A stretch of 64,000 bases of DNA from Pseudomonas rustica (GCF_018336155.1 NZ_JAGYHF010000003.1:248001-312000); one strand, 5' to 3'; counted from the first letter of the stretch, positions 26,069 to 35,520 are shown. Numbers and translations: made by a program. Notes: generated by a model from the sequence alone, not told the origin.

Positions 26069-26159
26069 TTCGCGAGCAAGCTTGGCTCCTACAGGTTTTG
26101 TGTTGAATGCAAAATGGTGATTCGACACAAAACCTGTAGGAGCCGAGCCTGCTCGCGAT
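26069..26159. repeat. Palindromic intergenic repeat, family B variant
   Basis: Outer arms TTCGCGAGCAAGCTTGGCTC and CTGTAGGAGCCGAGCCTGCT pair around an inner inverted repeat (ACAGGTTTTGTGT). Here CTCCTACAGG replaces the CTCCCACAGG of typical B copies. Confidence 0.8.
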
Positions 26160-26174
26160 GAACGATAACGCGGT

Positions 26175-26903
26175 CTACCGGGCAAACCGCCCCGGCCAGC
26201 CAATGATGTTCTTCGGCCGCGGCGTCGCGTAAGTCCGCACCTTCGACGTCGACAACCCCAACCGCACCAGCGATTCCGCAATCGTCACCGCCGCCGTAAC
26301 GCCATCCACCACTGGCACGCCGGTGCGTCGACGAATCTGCTCATCCAGCCCGGCCATGCCGCCGCAACCCAGGCAAATCACCTCGGCCTTATCCTGCGTC
26401 ACCGCCAGTTCGGCCTGATGCACGATCGCTTCCAGCGCACGCTGCGGTTCGTGTTCCAGCTCCAGAACCGCCAAACCACTGGCTCGCACCGAAGCGCAAC
26501 GATCCCAAAGCCCCGACAATTTCAGCCGATCCTCGATCAACGGCACGGTGCGATCCAGCGTGGTCACCACCGAGTACGCGTGGCCCAAAAACATCGCAGT
26601 GCTCGCCGCCGCGTCGGTGATGTCCACCACCGGCACGTTAAGCAATTCCTGCAAACCTTCGCGACCATGTTCGCCATAACCGGCCTGAATCACCGCGTCG
26701 AACGGTTGGTCGTAGGCCATCACCCGATCCATCACGGCAATCGCGGCGAGGTAGCTTTCGAAGTTGCCTTCAATCGAGTCCGCGCCGAAAAACGGCGTCA
26801 AGCCAACGATCTCGGTACCCGGTGACGCGACGGCCTGCGCCGAGCGGGCGATGGCTTGGGTGATGGACTCGGTGGTGTTGACGTTGACCACGAGAATACG
26901 CAT
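26175..26903 (-). CDS. Hydantoin / allantoin racemase family protein
   Basis: The 242-aa product belongs to the aspartate/glutamate racemase superfamily, hydantoin racemase branch. It starts MRILVVNVNTTESITQAIAR. One catalytic cysteine lies in the ICLGCGGMAGLDEQI segment, but the partner cysteine expected near residue 75 is replaced in the region QAGYGEHG, so the two-Cys racemase mechanism is doubtful. It could racemise or bind a hydantoin-like compound. AAGGA stands before the ATG. It is 55 bases downstream of an NCS1 permease gene on the same strand, forming an uptake plus enzyme operon. Hydantoinase or allantoinase genes are absent from the window. Confidence 0.82.
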   Translation of the reverse strand: MRILVVNVNTTESITQAIARSAQAVASPGTEIVGLTPFFGADSIEGNFESYLAAIAVMDRVMAYDQPFDAVIQAGYGEHGREGLQELLNVPVVDITDAAASTAMFLGHAYSVVTTLDRTVPLIEDRLKLSGLWDRCASVRASGLAVLELEHEPQRALEAIVHQAELAVTQDKAEVICLGCGGMAGLDEQIRRRTGVPVVDGVTAAVTIAESLVRLGLSTSKVRTYATPRPKNIIGWPGRFAR

Positions 26904-26958
26904 GGGAAATCCTTATAGCGGGCAGTTCTGCGGCCCGACATCCGGGCCGCGAGGGAAA

Positions 26959-28497
26959 TTAATGGCAGACGTTGTCGACCGCGATCGACTCGCCGCTGAC
27001 GTCGGCGTAGTGAGCTTCGCGTTTGGCGATGATCAGGTAGAGCATTCCGGCGATGCCGGCGCCGATCAGCCAGGAGAACGGCGAGACGCTGTGGAAACCC
27101 GGCACCAGCGCCAGCACGATGGCGATCAGCGCGGCAGGAATGAACGCGGCAACAGCGCGCAGGTTGACGCCACGGCTGTAGTAATAAGCGCCGTTCGGGT
27201 CTTCGCTGTAGAGCTGCGGCACGTTGATCCGGCCTTTGCGGATCAGCCAGTAGTCGACCATGATCACCCCGTACAACGGGCCGAGCAGGGCGCCGAGGCC
27301 GGACAGGAAATACACGATCACCAGCGGGCTGTTGTAGAGATTCCACGGCAGAATCAGCACGGCGATGGTTGCGCTGATCAGCCCGGCGCGGCGGAAGGTC
27401 AGGTACTTCGGCGCCAGGTTGCTGAGCACGAACGCCGGGGCGACGAAGTTGGCCATGATGTTCACCGCCACGGTGACGATCAGGAAGGCCAGGCAACCCA
27501 GTACCAAAAAGAACGTATTGGGAATCGACGCGATGATTTCCGTCGGGCTTTCGATGATTCGGCCATTGATCTGAAATTGCGCGCCACAGAGCAGGACGGT
27601 AATCGCAGCGAACACCAGAATATTCACGGGCAAACCCCAGAAGTTTCCTACCTTGATGGTCTTGCGGCATGGCGAAGAGCGGGCGAAGTCGCAAAAGTTG
27701 AGGATCAACGTGCCGTAGATCGCCAGCCACAACGCGCCGCCGGCAAAGATGTTGCGCCACATCTCGCCACCGGTCAGTGGATCGCGGGTCGACCAGGCGA
27801 TGGTCGTGTTGGCCTGGAAATACATCCATGCGGCGAGGGCGGCGACGGTCAGCAGAATCACCGGCCCGGCAAACGCCTCGTAACGACGCACCATTTCCAT
27901 GCCGTAGGCGAGAATCGCCAGTTGCACGAACCAGATCGCCACGAACGATGCCCAGCCCAGCGTCGACAGCCCGAGGATCGAGTTGTGGTCGTATTCGGCG
28001 AAACCGGGATGCACCGCCGTGAGCAGTACTCGTAGGACCACTGACGCCAGATACGTCTGAATACCGAACCAGGCGATGGCGATAACCGCCCGGATCAATG
28101 CAGGAATTTGCGCACCGTGAATGCCGAAACTGATCCGGCTGATCACCGGAAACGGCACCCCGGTTTTCTGCCCCATGTAACCGGACAGGTTCATGAAGAA
28201 GTACACCAGCGCCGCGCCGATCCCCAGCGACAGCAAAATCTGCCAGCCACCCAGGCCCAACGCGTACAAGCCGATGGCGAACGAGTAGTTGGCGATGTTG
28301 TGCACGTCGTTCGTCCACAAAGCGAAGATGCTGTATTTGCCCCAGCGTCTACCTTCGGCCTTGGTCGGCGCGAGGTCGCTGTTATGCAGGCGGTGGCTCA
28401 GTTGTAACGGTTCGGTCAGACCGTCGTAGGACGACGGTTGATCGAGGGCAGAGGCGGGCAGATTCAGCGCGATGTTATTGGAGAGACTTGTACGCAT
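26959..28497 (-). CDS. NCS1-family nucleobase / hydantoin / allantoin permease
   Basis: The 512-aa inner-membrane symporter has about twelve hydrophobic helices and NCS1 signatures: the early WTNDVHNIANYSFAIGL segment (about residue 60), MNLSGYMGQKTGVPFPVISR, and WFGIQTY. NCS1 proteins import purines, pyrimidines, hydantoins or allantoin with a cation. The pairing with a hydantoin-racemase-like gene favours hydantoin or allantoin. Upstream, a 16-base palindrome may be the operator of a GntR-type regulator encoded elsewhere. AGGAG lies 10 to 14 bases before the ATG. Confidence 0.88.
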   Translation of the reverse strand: MRTSLSNNIALNLPASALDQPSSYDGLTEPLQLSHRLHNSDLAPTKAEGRRWGKYSIFALWTNDVHNIANYSFAIGLYALGLGGWQILLSLGIGAALVYFFMNLSGYMGQKTGVPFPVISRISFGIHGAQIPALIRAVIAIAWFGIQTYLASVVLRVLLTAVHPGFAEYDHNSILGLSTLGWASFVAIWFVQLAILAYGMEMVRRYEAFAGPVILLTVAALAAWMYFQANTTIAWSTRDPLTGGEMWRNIFAGGALWLAIYGTLILNFCDFARSSPCRKTIKVGNFWGLPVNILVFAAITVLLCGAQFQINGRIIESPTEIIASIPNTFFLVLGCLAFLIVTVAVNIMANFVAPAFVLSNLAPKYLTFRRAGLISATIAVLILPWNLYNSPLVIVYFLSGLGALLGPLYGVIMVDYWLIRKGRINVPQLYSEDPNGAYYYSRGVNLRAVAAFIPAALIAIVLALVPGFHSVSPFSWLIGAGIAGMLYLIIAKREAHYADVSGESIAVDNVCH

Positions 28498-28893
28498 TCC
28501 GGCAGGCTCCTGATGTTCAGCGCCGCGATGACTGTGCTTAAGCCGTCAGGCTCGACAAATCTTCGTCGTGGCAGTGAAACATCACTGGTTACGGGGCATC
28601 TGCAGCCTGTACGGGATAGGGCGCTTCAGGCTTGCGGATCGAAAGTGTGTTTATGTTTTGCAGTTTTGTATACAAAACATGTATGCACTAAAGCCAGATT
28701 TGTGCCAGTTACTGATCTATGGACGGCGTTGCTCATTTCGAAAAGTTATCGAGGAGCGCTAAGTGACTGAAATGTGGTGATTAAAAATTGACCGATTGAA
28801 CAGGTATTTATTTTCGGTGGGGGATTTGGGCGGGGAGCAAAAGCGTGGGGATTTCGGAGGGGATGTAACCTTTCAGGGCGCGGAAGCAAAAAA
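28498..28893. other. Long intergenic region upstream of the permease gene
   Basis: About 400 bases with no gene I can support. It holds a perfect 16-base palindrome (28663-28678) and is AT-richer than the neighbouring genes, as expected for a promoter region reading leftward into the permease. Right of it come a bidirectional terminator and a family A repeat. Confidence 0.5.
28663..28678. promoter_or_regulatory. Candidate GntR-type operator
   Basis: GTTTTGTATACAAAAC is a perfect palindrome centred on GTATAC, 166 bases before the permease start. TTGTATACAA is the form of operator bound by many FCD-class GntR regulators. No such regulator gene is adjacent. Confidence 0.5.
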
Positions 28894-28942
28894 GTGCACA
28901 CACAAATGGCACCGATGGTGACATTCGTGTGTACACATTTTT
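28894..28942. terminator. Bidirectional stem-loop terminator
   Basis: GTGCACACACAAATG (28894-28908) pairs with CATTCGTGTGTACAC (28922-28936) at 13 of 15 positions, with an inner ACC/GGT hairpin. A-runs lie on the left and T-runs on the right. It can end cysH transcription on the minus strand. Confidence 0.55.
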
Positions 28943-28944
28943 TC

Positions 28945-29026
28945 AAGATCAAAAGATCGCAGCCTGCGGCAGCTCCTACATGGGAATGCGGTCACCTGTA
29001 GGAGCTGCCGCAGGCTGCGATCTTTT
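28945..29026. repeat. Palindromic intergenic repeat, family A
   Basis: Inverted arms AAAGATCGCAGCCTGCGGCA and complement end on the cysH stop codon: the TAA of cysH is part of the repeat edge. Confidence 0.85.
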
Positions 29027-29762
29027 AGTTGGACTTACTGATGATATTCCCCGCATGCAACCCACATTCTTTCTGCGTCGCTTCTTCCCACCACCAGCGC
29101 CCTTCGCGCTCGTGCTGATTTGGCAGGACAGGGCGGGTGCACGGTTCGCAGCCAATGCTGATGAAACCGCGCTCATGCAGGCTGTTGTACGGCAGCTCGA
29201 GCATGCGGATGTAACCCCAGATCTCTTCGCTGGTCATCTGCGCCAACGGGTTGAACTTGTACAGGGTGCGTTCCGGCGTGGAGAACGCCGTGTCGATTTC
29301 CATCACTGCCACGGCACTGCGCGTGCCCGGGCTCTGGTCGCGGCGCTGGCCGGTTGCCCAGGCTTTGACGTCTGACAGCTTGCGGCGCAGCGGTTCGATC
29401 TTACGGATGCCGCAGCATTCGCCGTGGCCGTCCTTGTAGAAACTGAACAGGCCTTTTTCCTTCACGAACGGTTCCAGTTTCGTGTAGTCCGGCGACACCA
29501 GTTCGATGTCGATCTTGTAGTGCTCGCGCACTTGATCGATGAAGCGGTAGGTCTCCGGGTGCAGGCGGCCGGTGTCGAGGCTGAACACCTTGACGTTCTT
29601 GTTGAGCTTCCAGGCCATGTCCACCAGCACCACATCCTCGGCGCCGCTGAAAGATATCCACAGGTCATCGCCGAACTCGGCAAAGGCGAGTTTGAGAATG
29701 TCTTGCGCGGATTTGTTGGCATAGGTCGTGGCGAGTTCCACGACGTCGAACGTTGCACTCAT
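29025..29762 (-). CDS. cysH: Adenylylsulfate (APS) reductase
   Basis: The 245-aa enzyme reduces activated sulfate to sulfite in assimilatory cysteine synthesis. It carries the four iron-sulfur cysteines C116, C117, C205 and C208 (ECCGIRK and GCEPCTRP), which mark the 4Fe-4S-dependent APS reductase type usual in Pseudomonas. The catalytic Cys233 is in KECGLH. The sulfate-binding loop SFSGAED is near residue 37. The gene is monocistronic on the minus strand and divergent from thrH. Confidence 0.93.
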   Translation of the reverse strand: MSATFDVVELATTYANKSAQDILKLAFAEFGDDLWISFSGAEDVVLVDMAWKLNKNVKVFSLDTGRLHPETYRFIDQVREHYKIDIELVSPDYTKLEPFVKEKGLFSFYKDGHGECCGIRKIEPLRRKLSDVKAWATGQRRDQSPGTRSAVAVMEIDTAFSTPERTLYKFNPLAQMTSEEIWGYIRMLELPYNSLHERGFISIGCEPCTRPVLPNQHEREGRWWWEEATQKECGLHAGNIISKSN

Positions 29763-29926
29763 CAGGGCGGCTTCCTACAGGTCGGTGGCGCTGGGCGCTC
29801 TATATGGGGCCGATGGTAACAAAAAGCTGCGCGGCTCGGGGCGCGCTGTGCGTTGCGCGAGTGGATTTGAGTCGCTAGAGTTCGGCCTCGCTCGACTCAA
29901 ATAATCAATACAAACGGGAGTGTCTT

Positions 29927-30544
29927 GTGGAAATTGCTTGCCTGGATCTTGAAGGGGTGTTGGTGCCGGAAATCTGGATCGCCTTCGCTGAAAAAACCGG
30001 AATCGACTCCCTCAAGGCCACCACCCGGGACATTCCCGATTACGACGTGCTGATGAAGCAGCGTCTGCGCATCCTCGACGAGCACGGCTTGAAGCTCGCC
30101 GACATTCAGGAAGTGATCGCCACGCTGAAGCCGCTGGACGGCGCGGTGGAGTTCGTCAACTGGCTGCGCGAGCGCTTTCAAGTGGTGATTCTGTCGGACA
30201 CGTTCTACGAGTTCTCGCAGCCGCTGATGCGCCAGTTGGGCTTCCCGACGTTGCTGTGCCATCGTCTGATTACTGACGACACCGGGCGGGTGACCAGCTA
30301 TCAGTTGCGCCAGAAAGATCCGAAGCGTCAGTCTGTGTTGGCGTTCAAGAGCCTGTATTACCGGGTGATTGCGGCGGGGGATTCGTATAACGATACGACG
30401 ATGCTGGGCGAGGCAGATGCGGGGATTCTGTTCCATGCGCCGGAGAATGTGATTCGCGAGTTTCCGCAGTTTCCGGCGGTGCATACCTTTGCTGAGTTGA
30501 AGCAGGAATTCCTTAAGGCCTCCAACCGCGACCTCAGCCTGTAA
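29927..30544 (+). CDS. thrH: Phosphoserine phosphatase / homoserine phosphotransferase ThrH
   Basis: The 205-aa HAD enzyme dephosphorylates phosphoserine and can transfer the phosphate to homoserine. Motif I is DLEGVLVPE (Asp7, with Glu9 in the place of the usual second Asp), motif II is ILSDTFYEF (Ser90), and motif III/IV is AAGDSYNDT (Asp152, Asp156). The Asp-Glu motif I is characteristic of ThrH. The start is a GTG at 29927 after CGGGAG. Single gene followed by a type C repeat. Confidence 0.92.
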   Translation: MEIACLDLEGVLVPEIWIAFAEKTGIDSLKATTRDIPDYDVLMKQRLRILDEHGLKLADIQEVIATLKPLDGAVEFVNWLRERFQVVILSDTFYEFSQPLMRQLGFPTLLCHRLITDDTGRVTSYQLRQKDPKRQSVLAFKSLYYRVIAAGDSYNDTTMLGEADAGILFHAPENVIREFPQFPAVHTFAELKQEFLKASNRDLSL

Positions 30545-30554
30545 GCCTGGCTAA

Positions 30555-30669
30555 ATGATCGTTCCCACGCTCTGCGTGGGAATGCCTCAACGGACGCTCC
30601 GCGTTCGGCTTTGAATGGGACGCCGAGCGTCCCGGGCTGCGTTCCCACGCAGAGCGTGGGAACGATCAT
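30555..30669. repeat. Palindromic intergenic repeat, family C
   Basis: Outer arms ATGATCGTTCCCACGCTCTG and complement enclose inner inverted segments (GGACGCTCC...). It ends 4 bases from the pabB stop codon. The related copy at 32170 lies on the other side of pabB. Confidence 0.85.
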
Positions 30670-30672
30670 TAC

Positions 30673-32016
30673 TCAGAGGTTTTGCAGGGTTTCGAGGAGG
30701 ATTCTGACTTTGGTGATCGACTCCTGATACTCAGCCTGCCAGTCCGAATCGGCAACAATTCCGCCACCGCCCCAGCAGCACACCTGCCCATCCTTGACCA
30801 ACAGACTGCGAATCGCGATGGAGCTGTCCATCTCGCCGCGCACGTCGAGGTACAGCAACGAACCGCAATACAACCCGCGCCGGGTCGGCTCCAGCTCATC
30901 AATGATCTGCATCGCGCGAATTTTCGGGGCGCCGGTGATCGAGCCGCCGGGGAAGCTGCCGGCTATCAAATCCAGTGCGTCGCGGTCGTCCGCCAGTTCG
31001 CCGGTGACGCTGCTGACCAAGTGATGCACGTTCGGATAGCTTTCCAGACTGAATAACTCCGGTACCCGCACCGAACCAATGCGGCAAGTGCGGCCGAGGT
31101 CGTTGCGCAGCAGGTCAACGATCATCAGGTTTTCCGCACGATCCTTGGGGCTGGCCAGCAGTTCGGCGGCGTTGGCGGCATCTTCGGCTGGGGTCAGGCC
31201 TCGGGGGCGGGTGCCTTTGATTGGGCGGGTTTCCACTTGGCGCTGGCTGACTTTGACGAAGCGCTCCGGCGACAGGCTTAACACCGCGCCACCGTCAGGC
31301 AGGCTCTGGAAACCGGAGAACGGCGTCGGGCAGGCTTCGCGCAATGCGCAATAGGCCAGCCACGGATCGCCTTGGCACTCAGCGCGGAAGCGTTGAGCGA
31401 AGTTGACCTGATAGCAATCGCCGGCCTGGATGTAATGTTGAATGCGTTCGAAGGCCTGACGGTAATCGTCTGCCGAGAGGTCGGCGGCCATCGGGTTGTT
31501 GAGCTTGAACGGGGTTAAAGCACTAACGACTGGCTGCGTGAACAACAAAATCAGCCGCTGTTTCTCGCTGTCGATCACGGACGGGTGAAAGACCAATTGG
31601 CTGGTTGACGTCTGGTGATCGCTGATCAGCGCCCAGTCGTACAGGCCGAAACGTGCGTCAGGCAATTGCAGATCATCGCGGGCCTGGCTTGGCAGGTTTT
31701 CCAGATGCCGGCCGAAGTCGTAGCTGAGGTAACCGATCAAGCCGCCGGCGAATGGCAACTCGAAACCCGCCGGTAAATCCGCCTCGCCCAAGTGCTGCAA
31801 ATTGTCGCGCAACCGCTGGAGGAAATGACTGCCACTCTCGTCCGGCAACACCGCCAGTTGTTCCAGCGGCCAGGCGCTGAGCAGGTCGTAGCGACCACGG
31901 TCGGCACTCGGCCGGCCGCTGTCGAGCAGCACGGCGCCGGGCGCGTGGCGGATGGCCGCGAAATAGTCGGCAGGATTGGCGCGGTAGGGCAGCGGGTGTA
32001 CGGAACAGGTCAACAT
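30673..32016 (-). CDS. pabB: Aminodeoxychorismate synthase component I
   Basis: The enzyme makes 4-amino-4-deoxychorismate from chorismate for folate synthesis, using ammonia from PabA. The 447-aa product has an N-terminal anthranilate-synthase-I-like domain and the chorismate-binding C-terminal domain with PIKGTRPRG (Lys) and [11 protein letters not shown]. The PIKGT motif separates PabB from TrpE, which has PIAGT. The ATG at 32016 is chosen because the upstream in-frame segment is made from repeats and is Pro/Arg-rich. No pabA gene is seen nearby. Confidence 0.92.
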   Translation of the reverse strand: MLTCSVHPLPYRANPADYFAAIRHAPGAVLLDSGRPSADRGRYDLLSAWPLEQLAVLPDESGSHFLQRLRDNLQHLGEADLPAGFELPFAGGLIGYLSYDFGRHLENLPSQARDDLQLPDARFGLYDWALISDHQTSTSQLVFHPSVIDSEKQRLILLFTQPVVSALTPFKLNNPMAADLSADDYRQAFERIQHYIQAGDCYQVNFAQRFRAECQGDPWLAYCALREACPTPFSGFQSLPDGGAVLSLSPERFVKVSQRQVETRPIKGTRPRGLTPAEDAANAAELLASPKDRAENLMIVDLLRNDLGRTCRIGSVRVPELFSLESYPNVHHLVSSVTGELADDRDALDLIAGSFPGGSITGAPKIRAMQIIDELEPTRRGLYCGSLLYLDVRGEMDSSIAIRSLLVKDGQVCCWGGGGIVADSDWQAEYQESITKVRILLETLQNL

Positions 32017-32090
32017 GGGCGGGGCAGATCGGCCGTTGAGGCGGGGTGGGGATTGTAGTCCTCTCCGATGCCAGATCAAAGTCAAAAGCC

Positions 32091-32156
32091 ACCCCTCACC
32101 CCAGCCCTCCCGAAACGTCGGACCGCCCCCAAAGGGGCGAGGGGGAAAGGGAGCAG
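32091..32156. repeat. Intergenic repeat, family D
   Basis: An ACCCCTCACCCCAGCCCTCC segment is followed by an imperfect complement ending GGCGAGGGGG. This is a widespread Pseudomonas intergenic hairpin type; only one copy is seen here. Confidence 0.55.
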
Positions 32157-32169
32157 ATCGGGGTTTTAC

Positions 32170-32276
32170 TGATCGTTCCCACGCTCTGCGTGGTAACGCC
32201 GCCATGGACGCTCTGCGTCCACTGTGACGCGGAGCGTCACGGGATGCATTCCCACGCAGAGCGTGGGAACGATCAT
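32170..32276. repeat. Palindromic intergenic repeat, family C
   Basis: Arms TGATCGTTCCCACGCTCTGC and complement enclose inner inverted parts (GACGCTCTGCGTCC and GACGCGGAGCGTC). Second copy of the C family. Confidence 0.85.
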
Positions 32277-32285
32277 CGGGGGAGA

Positions 32286-33272
32286 TCAGCCTTCGACGGC
32301 GGGAATATGCCCAAACATTTCCTGAGTAAACGCCACCCGCTCTTCAGCCGTCTCCACCACCCCACGCGCCTTCAGCTCTTCCAGCCGTGCCTCAACCGCG
32401 TGCGTACGCAACGTCAGCCCACAGTCGTTAGCGATCTGAATATTCAACCCAGGCCGCGCATTCAGCTCGAGAATCAGCGGGCCTTTCTCCTGATCGAGCA
32501 CCATATCCACGCCGATATACCCCAACCCGCACAGCTCATAACAGCCCGCCGCGAGTTTCATGAAACCGTCCCAGTAGGGCAGTTGCACGCCGTCCACCGC
32601 GTTGGTGGTGTCGGGGTGTTTGGTGATGATGTTGTTCAGCCAGGTGCCGCGCAGGGTCAGACCAGTCGCCAGATCGACACCGACGCCAATCGCGCCCTGG
32701 TGCAGGTTGGCCTTGCCGCCGGATTGCCGGGTCGGCAAACGCAGCATCGCCATCACCGGATAACCCATCAGCACAATGATGCGGATGTCCGGCACGCCTT
32801 CATAACTGATGCTTTTGAAGATCTGATCCGGGGTCACCCGGTATTCGATCAGTGCACGGTCACGGTGGCCACCCAGCGAGTACAAACCGGTGAGAATGCT
32901 CGAGATGTGGTGCTCAAGCTCCTCGTGGTCAACGATCTTGCCCGACACCGTGCGATAACGGCCCTCGAAGCGGTCGGCGACGACGATGATGCCGTCCCCG
33001 CCAGCGCCCTGAGCGGGTTTGATCACGAAGTCGCTGCGCCCGCCGATGATCTCGCCGAGCTTGTCGATTTCCTTCTCGGTGGAAATCACGCCATACAATT
33101 CCGGCACGTGGATGCCGGCCTCGATTGCGCGTTCCTTGGTGATGATTTTGTCATCAACGATCGGGTACAGGCTGCGCTTGTTGTACTTGAGCACGTAGTC
33201 GGCGTTACGCCGATTGATGCCCATGATGCCGCGCGCTTCCAGCGCCTTCCAGGTCTTCCAGAAACCGAACAT
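32286..33272 (-). CDS. RimK-like ATP-grasp ligase
   Basis: The 328-aa product is an alpha-L-glutamate-ligase-like ATP-grasp protein. It shows the [18 protein letters not shown] lysine and glycine-rich loop (about 80-97), an ALIEYRV segment, and the metal-binding [17 protein letters not shown] end (about 267-283). Such enzymes join amino acids by an acyl phosphate. It starts on the TGATG overlap with a 7TM transglutaminase-like gene; a retropepsin-like protease gene comes first in the operon. The trio is a predicted amino-acid or peptide ligation system; product and target are unknown. Confidence 0.88.
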   Translation of the reverse strand: MFGFWKTWKALEARGIMGINRRNADYVLKYNKRSLYPIVDDKIITKERAIEAGIHVPELYGVISTEKEIDKLGEIIGGRSDFVIKPAQGAGGDGIIVVADRFEGRYRTVSGKIVDHEELEHHISSILTGLYSLGGHRDRALIEYRVTPDQIFKSISYEGVPDIRIIVLMGYPVMAMLRLPTRQSGGKANLHQGAIGVGVDLATGLTLRGTWLNNIITKHPDTTNAVDGVQLPYWDGFMKLAAGCYELCGLGYIGVDMVLDQEKGPLILELNARPGLNIQIANDCGLTLRTHAVEARLEELKARGVVETAEERVAFTQEMFGHIPAVEG

Positions 33273-34807
33273 CAGGCGTCAGCCTTCTTCAGGAAAGCCT
33301 TGAAACGTACCAGTTCCGTCAGGCGGTAGCCGCGATAACGACCCATCGCCAGCATGAAGCCGACCAGAATCAGCAGGATCGCCGGGAAGGTGAACACGAA
33401 GTACACCAGCTCAGGCACGGTCATGATCAGGTGCGCCAGGGACGCCGCGAACAGCGTGCCGATCGCCACTTTCATCGCATGGCTGGCGCCGCGTTCTTCC
33501 CAGGTGATCGACAGACGTTCGATGGTCATGGTCAGAATCACCATCGGGAACAGCGCCACGGACAAGCCGCGCTCCAGGCCGAGTTTATGGCTGAACAGAC
33601 TGATCGCCGCGATCAGCACCACGACAAAGGTCAGCACCACCGAGAGTCGCGGCAGCATTTGCAGCTTCAGGTGTTCCAGATAGGAACGTAATGACAGGCC
33701 CAGCGCCGTGATCACGGTAAACAGCAGAATGCCGAAGCCCAGTTGCGTCTCGCGGAAGGCGAGGGCGATCAGTACCGGGGTGAATGTGCCGAGGGTTTGC
33801 AGGCCGATCAGGTTGCGCAGGATCAGGATCACCAGCACTCCGATCGGGATCATCACCATGATCATGAAAGTCTGCTGGGTCTGCAGCGGTAAGCCGTACA
33901 GCGAGTATTCGAGGAAGTTGGCGTCGGTGTTTTCGTCGGTCAGCTTGGCCAGACGAATTGCGTTCATCTCGCTGTTGTTCAGGCTGAAGGTCACATTGGC
34001 TTTCTTGCCGCCGTCGACGGTGATCAGGTTTTCATCGCCGGTCCACCACAGCAGGCGGTCGGTCGGCAGGCCTTGCTCGCCGGTTTCCGGGTTGAAATAC
34101 AGCCAATCGTTGCCGTTGAAGCTGCGCAGCCACAGTTCGGGCATTTGCGGTTGATCGGCGACGAGGCGGATGGTGTGGACTTTTTCCACCGGTACGTGGG
34201 CGATGGACAGCAGCAATTCGACGATTTTGGCTTTGTGCGCAGTCGACGGATCGCCGGCCAGCAGCAGTTTCACATTGTCGTCGTTGAGGTTGTTGACGCG
34301 TTTGATCGCTTCGCCGATGAAAGTTTCGACATCAGCCGAGTGTTGGCGGATCGGTGCGAGCAGGGCCTCGGCAGCGATTTTTTCCGGGCCTTCGATGGCG
34401 ATGCTGTCGCGGAAAGTCGGGCCTTTGACCTTGGATTTTTCCGCGGTGTAACGCTTGGTCAGCACCAGACGGTAATAAAGGGTCTGGTTGCCCTTGGCGC
34501 GACGTGCCGACCAGGTGACCTTGCGGTTGCCGTCGACACGGTTCACCGCGACGCCGTAGTTATTGGAAATAAAACTCTCATTGAGGCTGACGTAATCGCG
34601 GCTCAGCGGCGGTACGAACATCTGGATCTTCACCGGATCCTTGGTGCTGGCGACGAACTCGACTTTGGCGTCGATGTTCCACAAGTCGTCGGTAGCATCT
34701 TCGGTCACCGGGATGCCGAGTACGAAAATCTGATAGGCCGTAACCGAAACGCCCAGTAACACCAAAATGGTGATCAGGATTTTCAGGTGGAAGGTTAGAG
34801 AACGCAT
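33272..34807 (-). CDS. Inactive transglutaminase fused to a 7-helix membrane domain
   Basis: The 511-aa product has one N-terminal membrane helix (8-28). A periplasmic region (about 30-310) includes a transglutaminase-like fold without an obvious Cys-His-Asp triad. About seven helices fill residues 320-495. The family is called inactive transglutaminase with 7TM because catalytic residues are lost; the domain may bind peptide substrate. It lies between a protease-like gene (5-base gap) and an ATP-grasp gene (TGATG overlap), so the three are translationally coupled. Role unknown; a membrane sensor or export component for the ligase product is inferred. Confidence 0.85.
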   Translation of the reverse strand: MRSLTFHLKILITILVLLGVSVTAYQIFVLGIPVTEDATDDLWNIDAKVEFVASTKDPVKIQMFVPPLSRDYVSLNESFISNNYGVAVNRVDGNRKVTWSARRAKGNQTLYYRLVLTKRYTAEKSKVKGPTFRDSIAIEGPEKIAAEALLAPIRQHSADVETFIGEAIKRVNNLNDDNVKLLLAGDPSTAHKAKIVELLLSIAHVPVEKVHTIRLVADQPQMPELWLRSFNGNDWLYFNPETGEQGLPTDRLLWWTGDENLITVDGGKKANVTFSLNNSEMNAIRLAKLTDENTDANFLEYSLYGLPLQTQQTFMIMVMIPIGVLVILILRNLIGLQTLGTFTPVLIALAFRETQLGFGILLFTVITALGLSLRSYLEHLKLQMLPRLSVVLTFVVVLIAAISLFSHKLGLERGLSVALFPMVILTMTIERLSITWEERGASHAMKVAIGTLFAASLAHLIMTVPELVYFVFTFPAILLILVGFMLAMGRYRGYRLTELVRFKAFLKKADA

Positions 34808-34812
34808 GGAAA

Positions 34813-35349
34813 TTACTCGGCGGTATGAGCGGCGATGGTGCAGGCGGGTTTGCCGGCAGCGTATTTAAGACTGGGGTCGACCAGCGCGTCGAAGCGTTTC
34901 AACGCTTCGGAGCCGATCAAAAGCGGGTATTGGAACGCACTTCGGTCGGTCAGGTTCACTTCGATGCTGCGCATCGCCGTGCCCATGCAGATATCCAGCT
35001 CGATTACCGGACGGGCGGTGTACTTCTTGCCTTCTTCCGGGTCGTAGTCGCCGGCGCGGCGTTTGATTTTGCTGACGCGGGCCAGTGGCCGTTCGATCGG
35101 GTGCGAATGCGCGGCGTCGATCGCCAGGTAGAAACGTACCCAGGACTCACCGTTGCGTTTAAAGCGTTTGATGTCGCGGGCGCTCAGCGAGGCGGTTTTC
35201 GCGCCGGTGTCGAGTTTGGCCGCGACTTCGAGATTGATGCCGTCAAGCGAAGCGTATTCGTTGAGGCCGTACACGGTTTTTTCCCCCGCGGCGGCGAGGC
35301 CGGGCAGGCAAAACAGGGCAAAAAATGTGGGAAAAGGCTTGAGTCTCAT
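34813..35349 (-). CDS. Retropepsin-like aspartic protease (putative ATP-dependent zinc protease family)
   Basis: The 178-aa product has a signal peptide (MRLKPFPTFFALFCLPGLAA) and a periplasmic domain with the aspartic protease motif KLDTGAKTASL near residues 45-55. LLIGSEALKRFDALVDPS near the end fits the second half of a retropepsin flap fold. The family (pfam Zn_protease) is named a zinc protease, but the DTGA motif points to an aspartyl mechanism. The ATG at 35349 is preferred over earlier in-frame starts that lack a signal peptide. First gene of an operon with the 7TM and ATP-grasp genes; it may trim peptide tags made by the ligase. Confidence 0.85.
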   Translation of the reverse strand: MRLKPFPTFFALFCLPGLAAAGEKTVYGLNEYASLDGINLEVAAKLDTGAKTASLSARDIKRFKRNGESWVRFYLAIDAAHSHPIERPLARVSKIKRRAGDYDPEEGKKYTARPVIELDICMGTAMRSIEVNLTDRSAFQYPLLIGSEALKRFDALVDPSLKYAAGKPACTIAAHTAE

Positions 35350-35520
35350 AAATCCTGGTGCGCAGCGTTCCGTGGTCGGTTCAGGTGCCTGGCAAGACTT
35401 GTGCAAGCGCCTGCGTGTGCCTGGCAGCTTTTTATGACAAGCCGTACAAATGGCCAGCAAATGCGGGCGGCATTCTAGCACGGTGGTTTTATGGCGCCAG
35501 CGCTGGGGGCGGTCTATACA

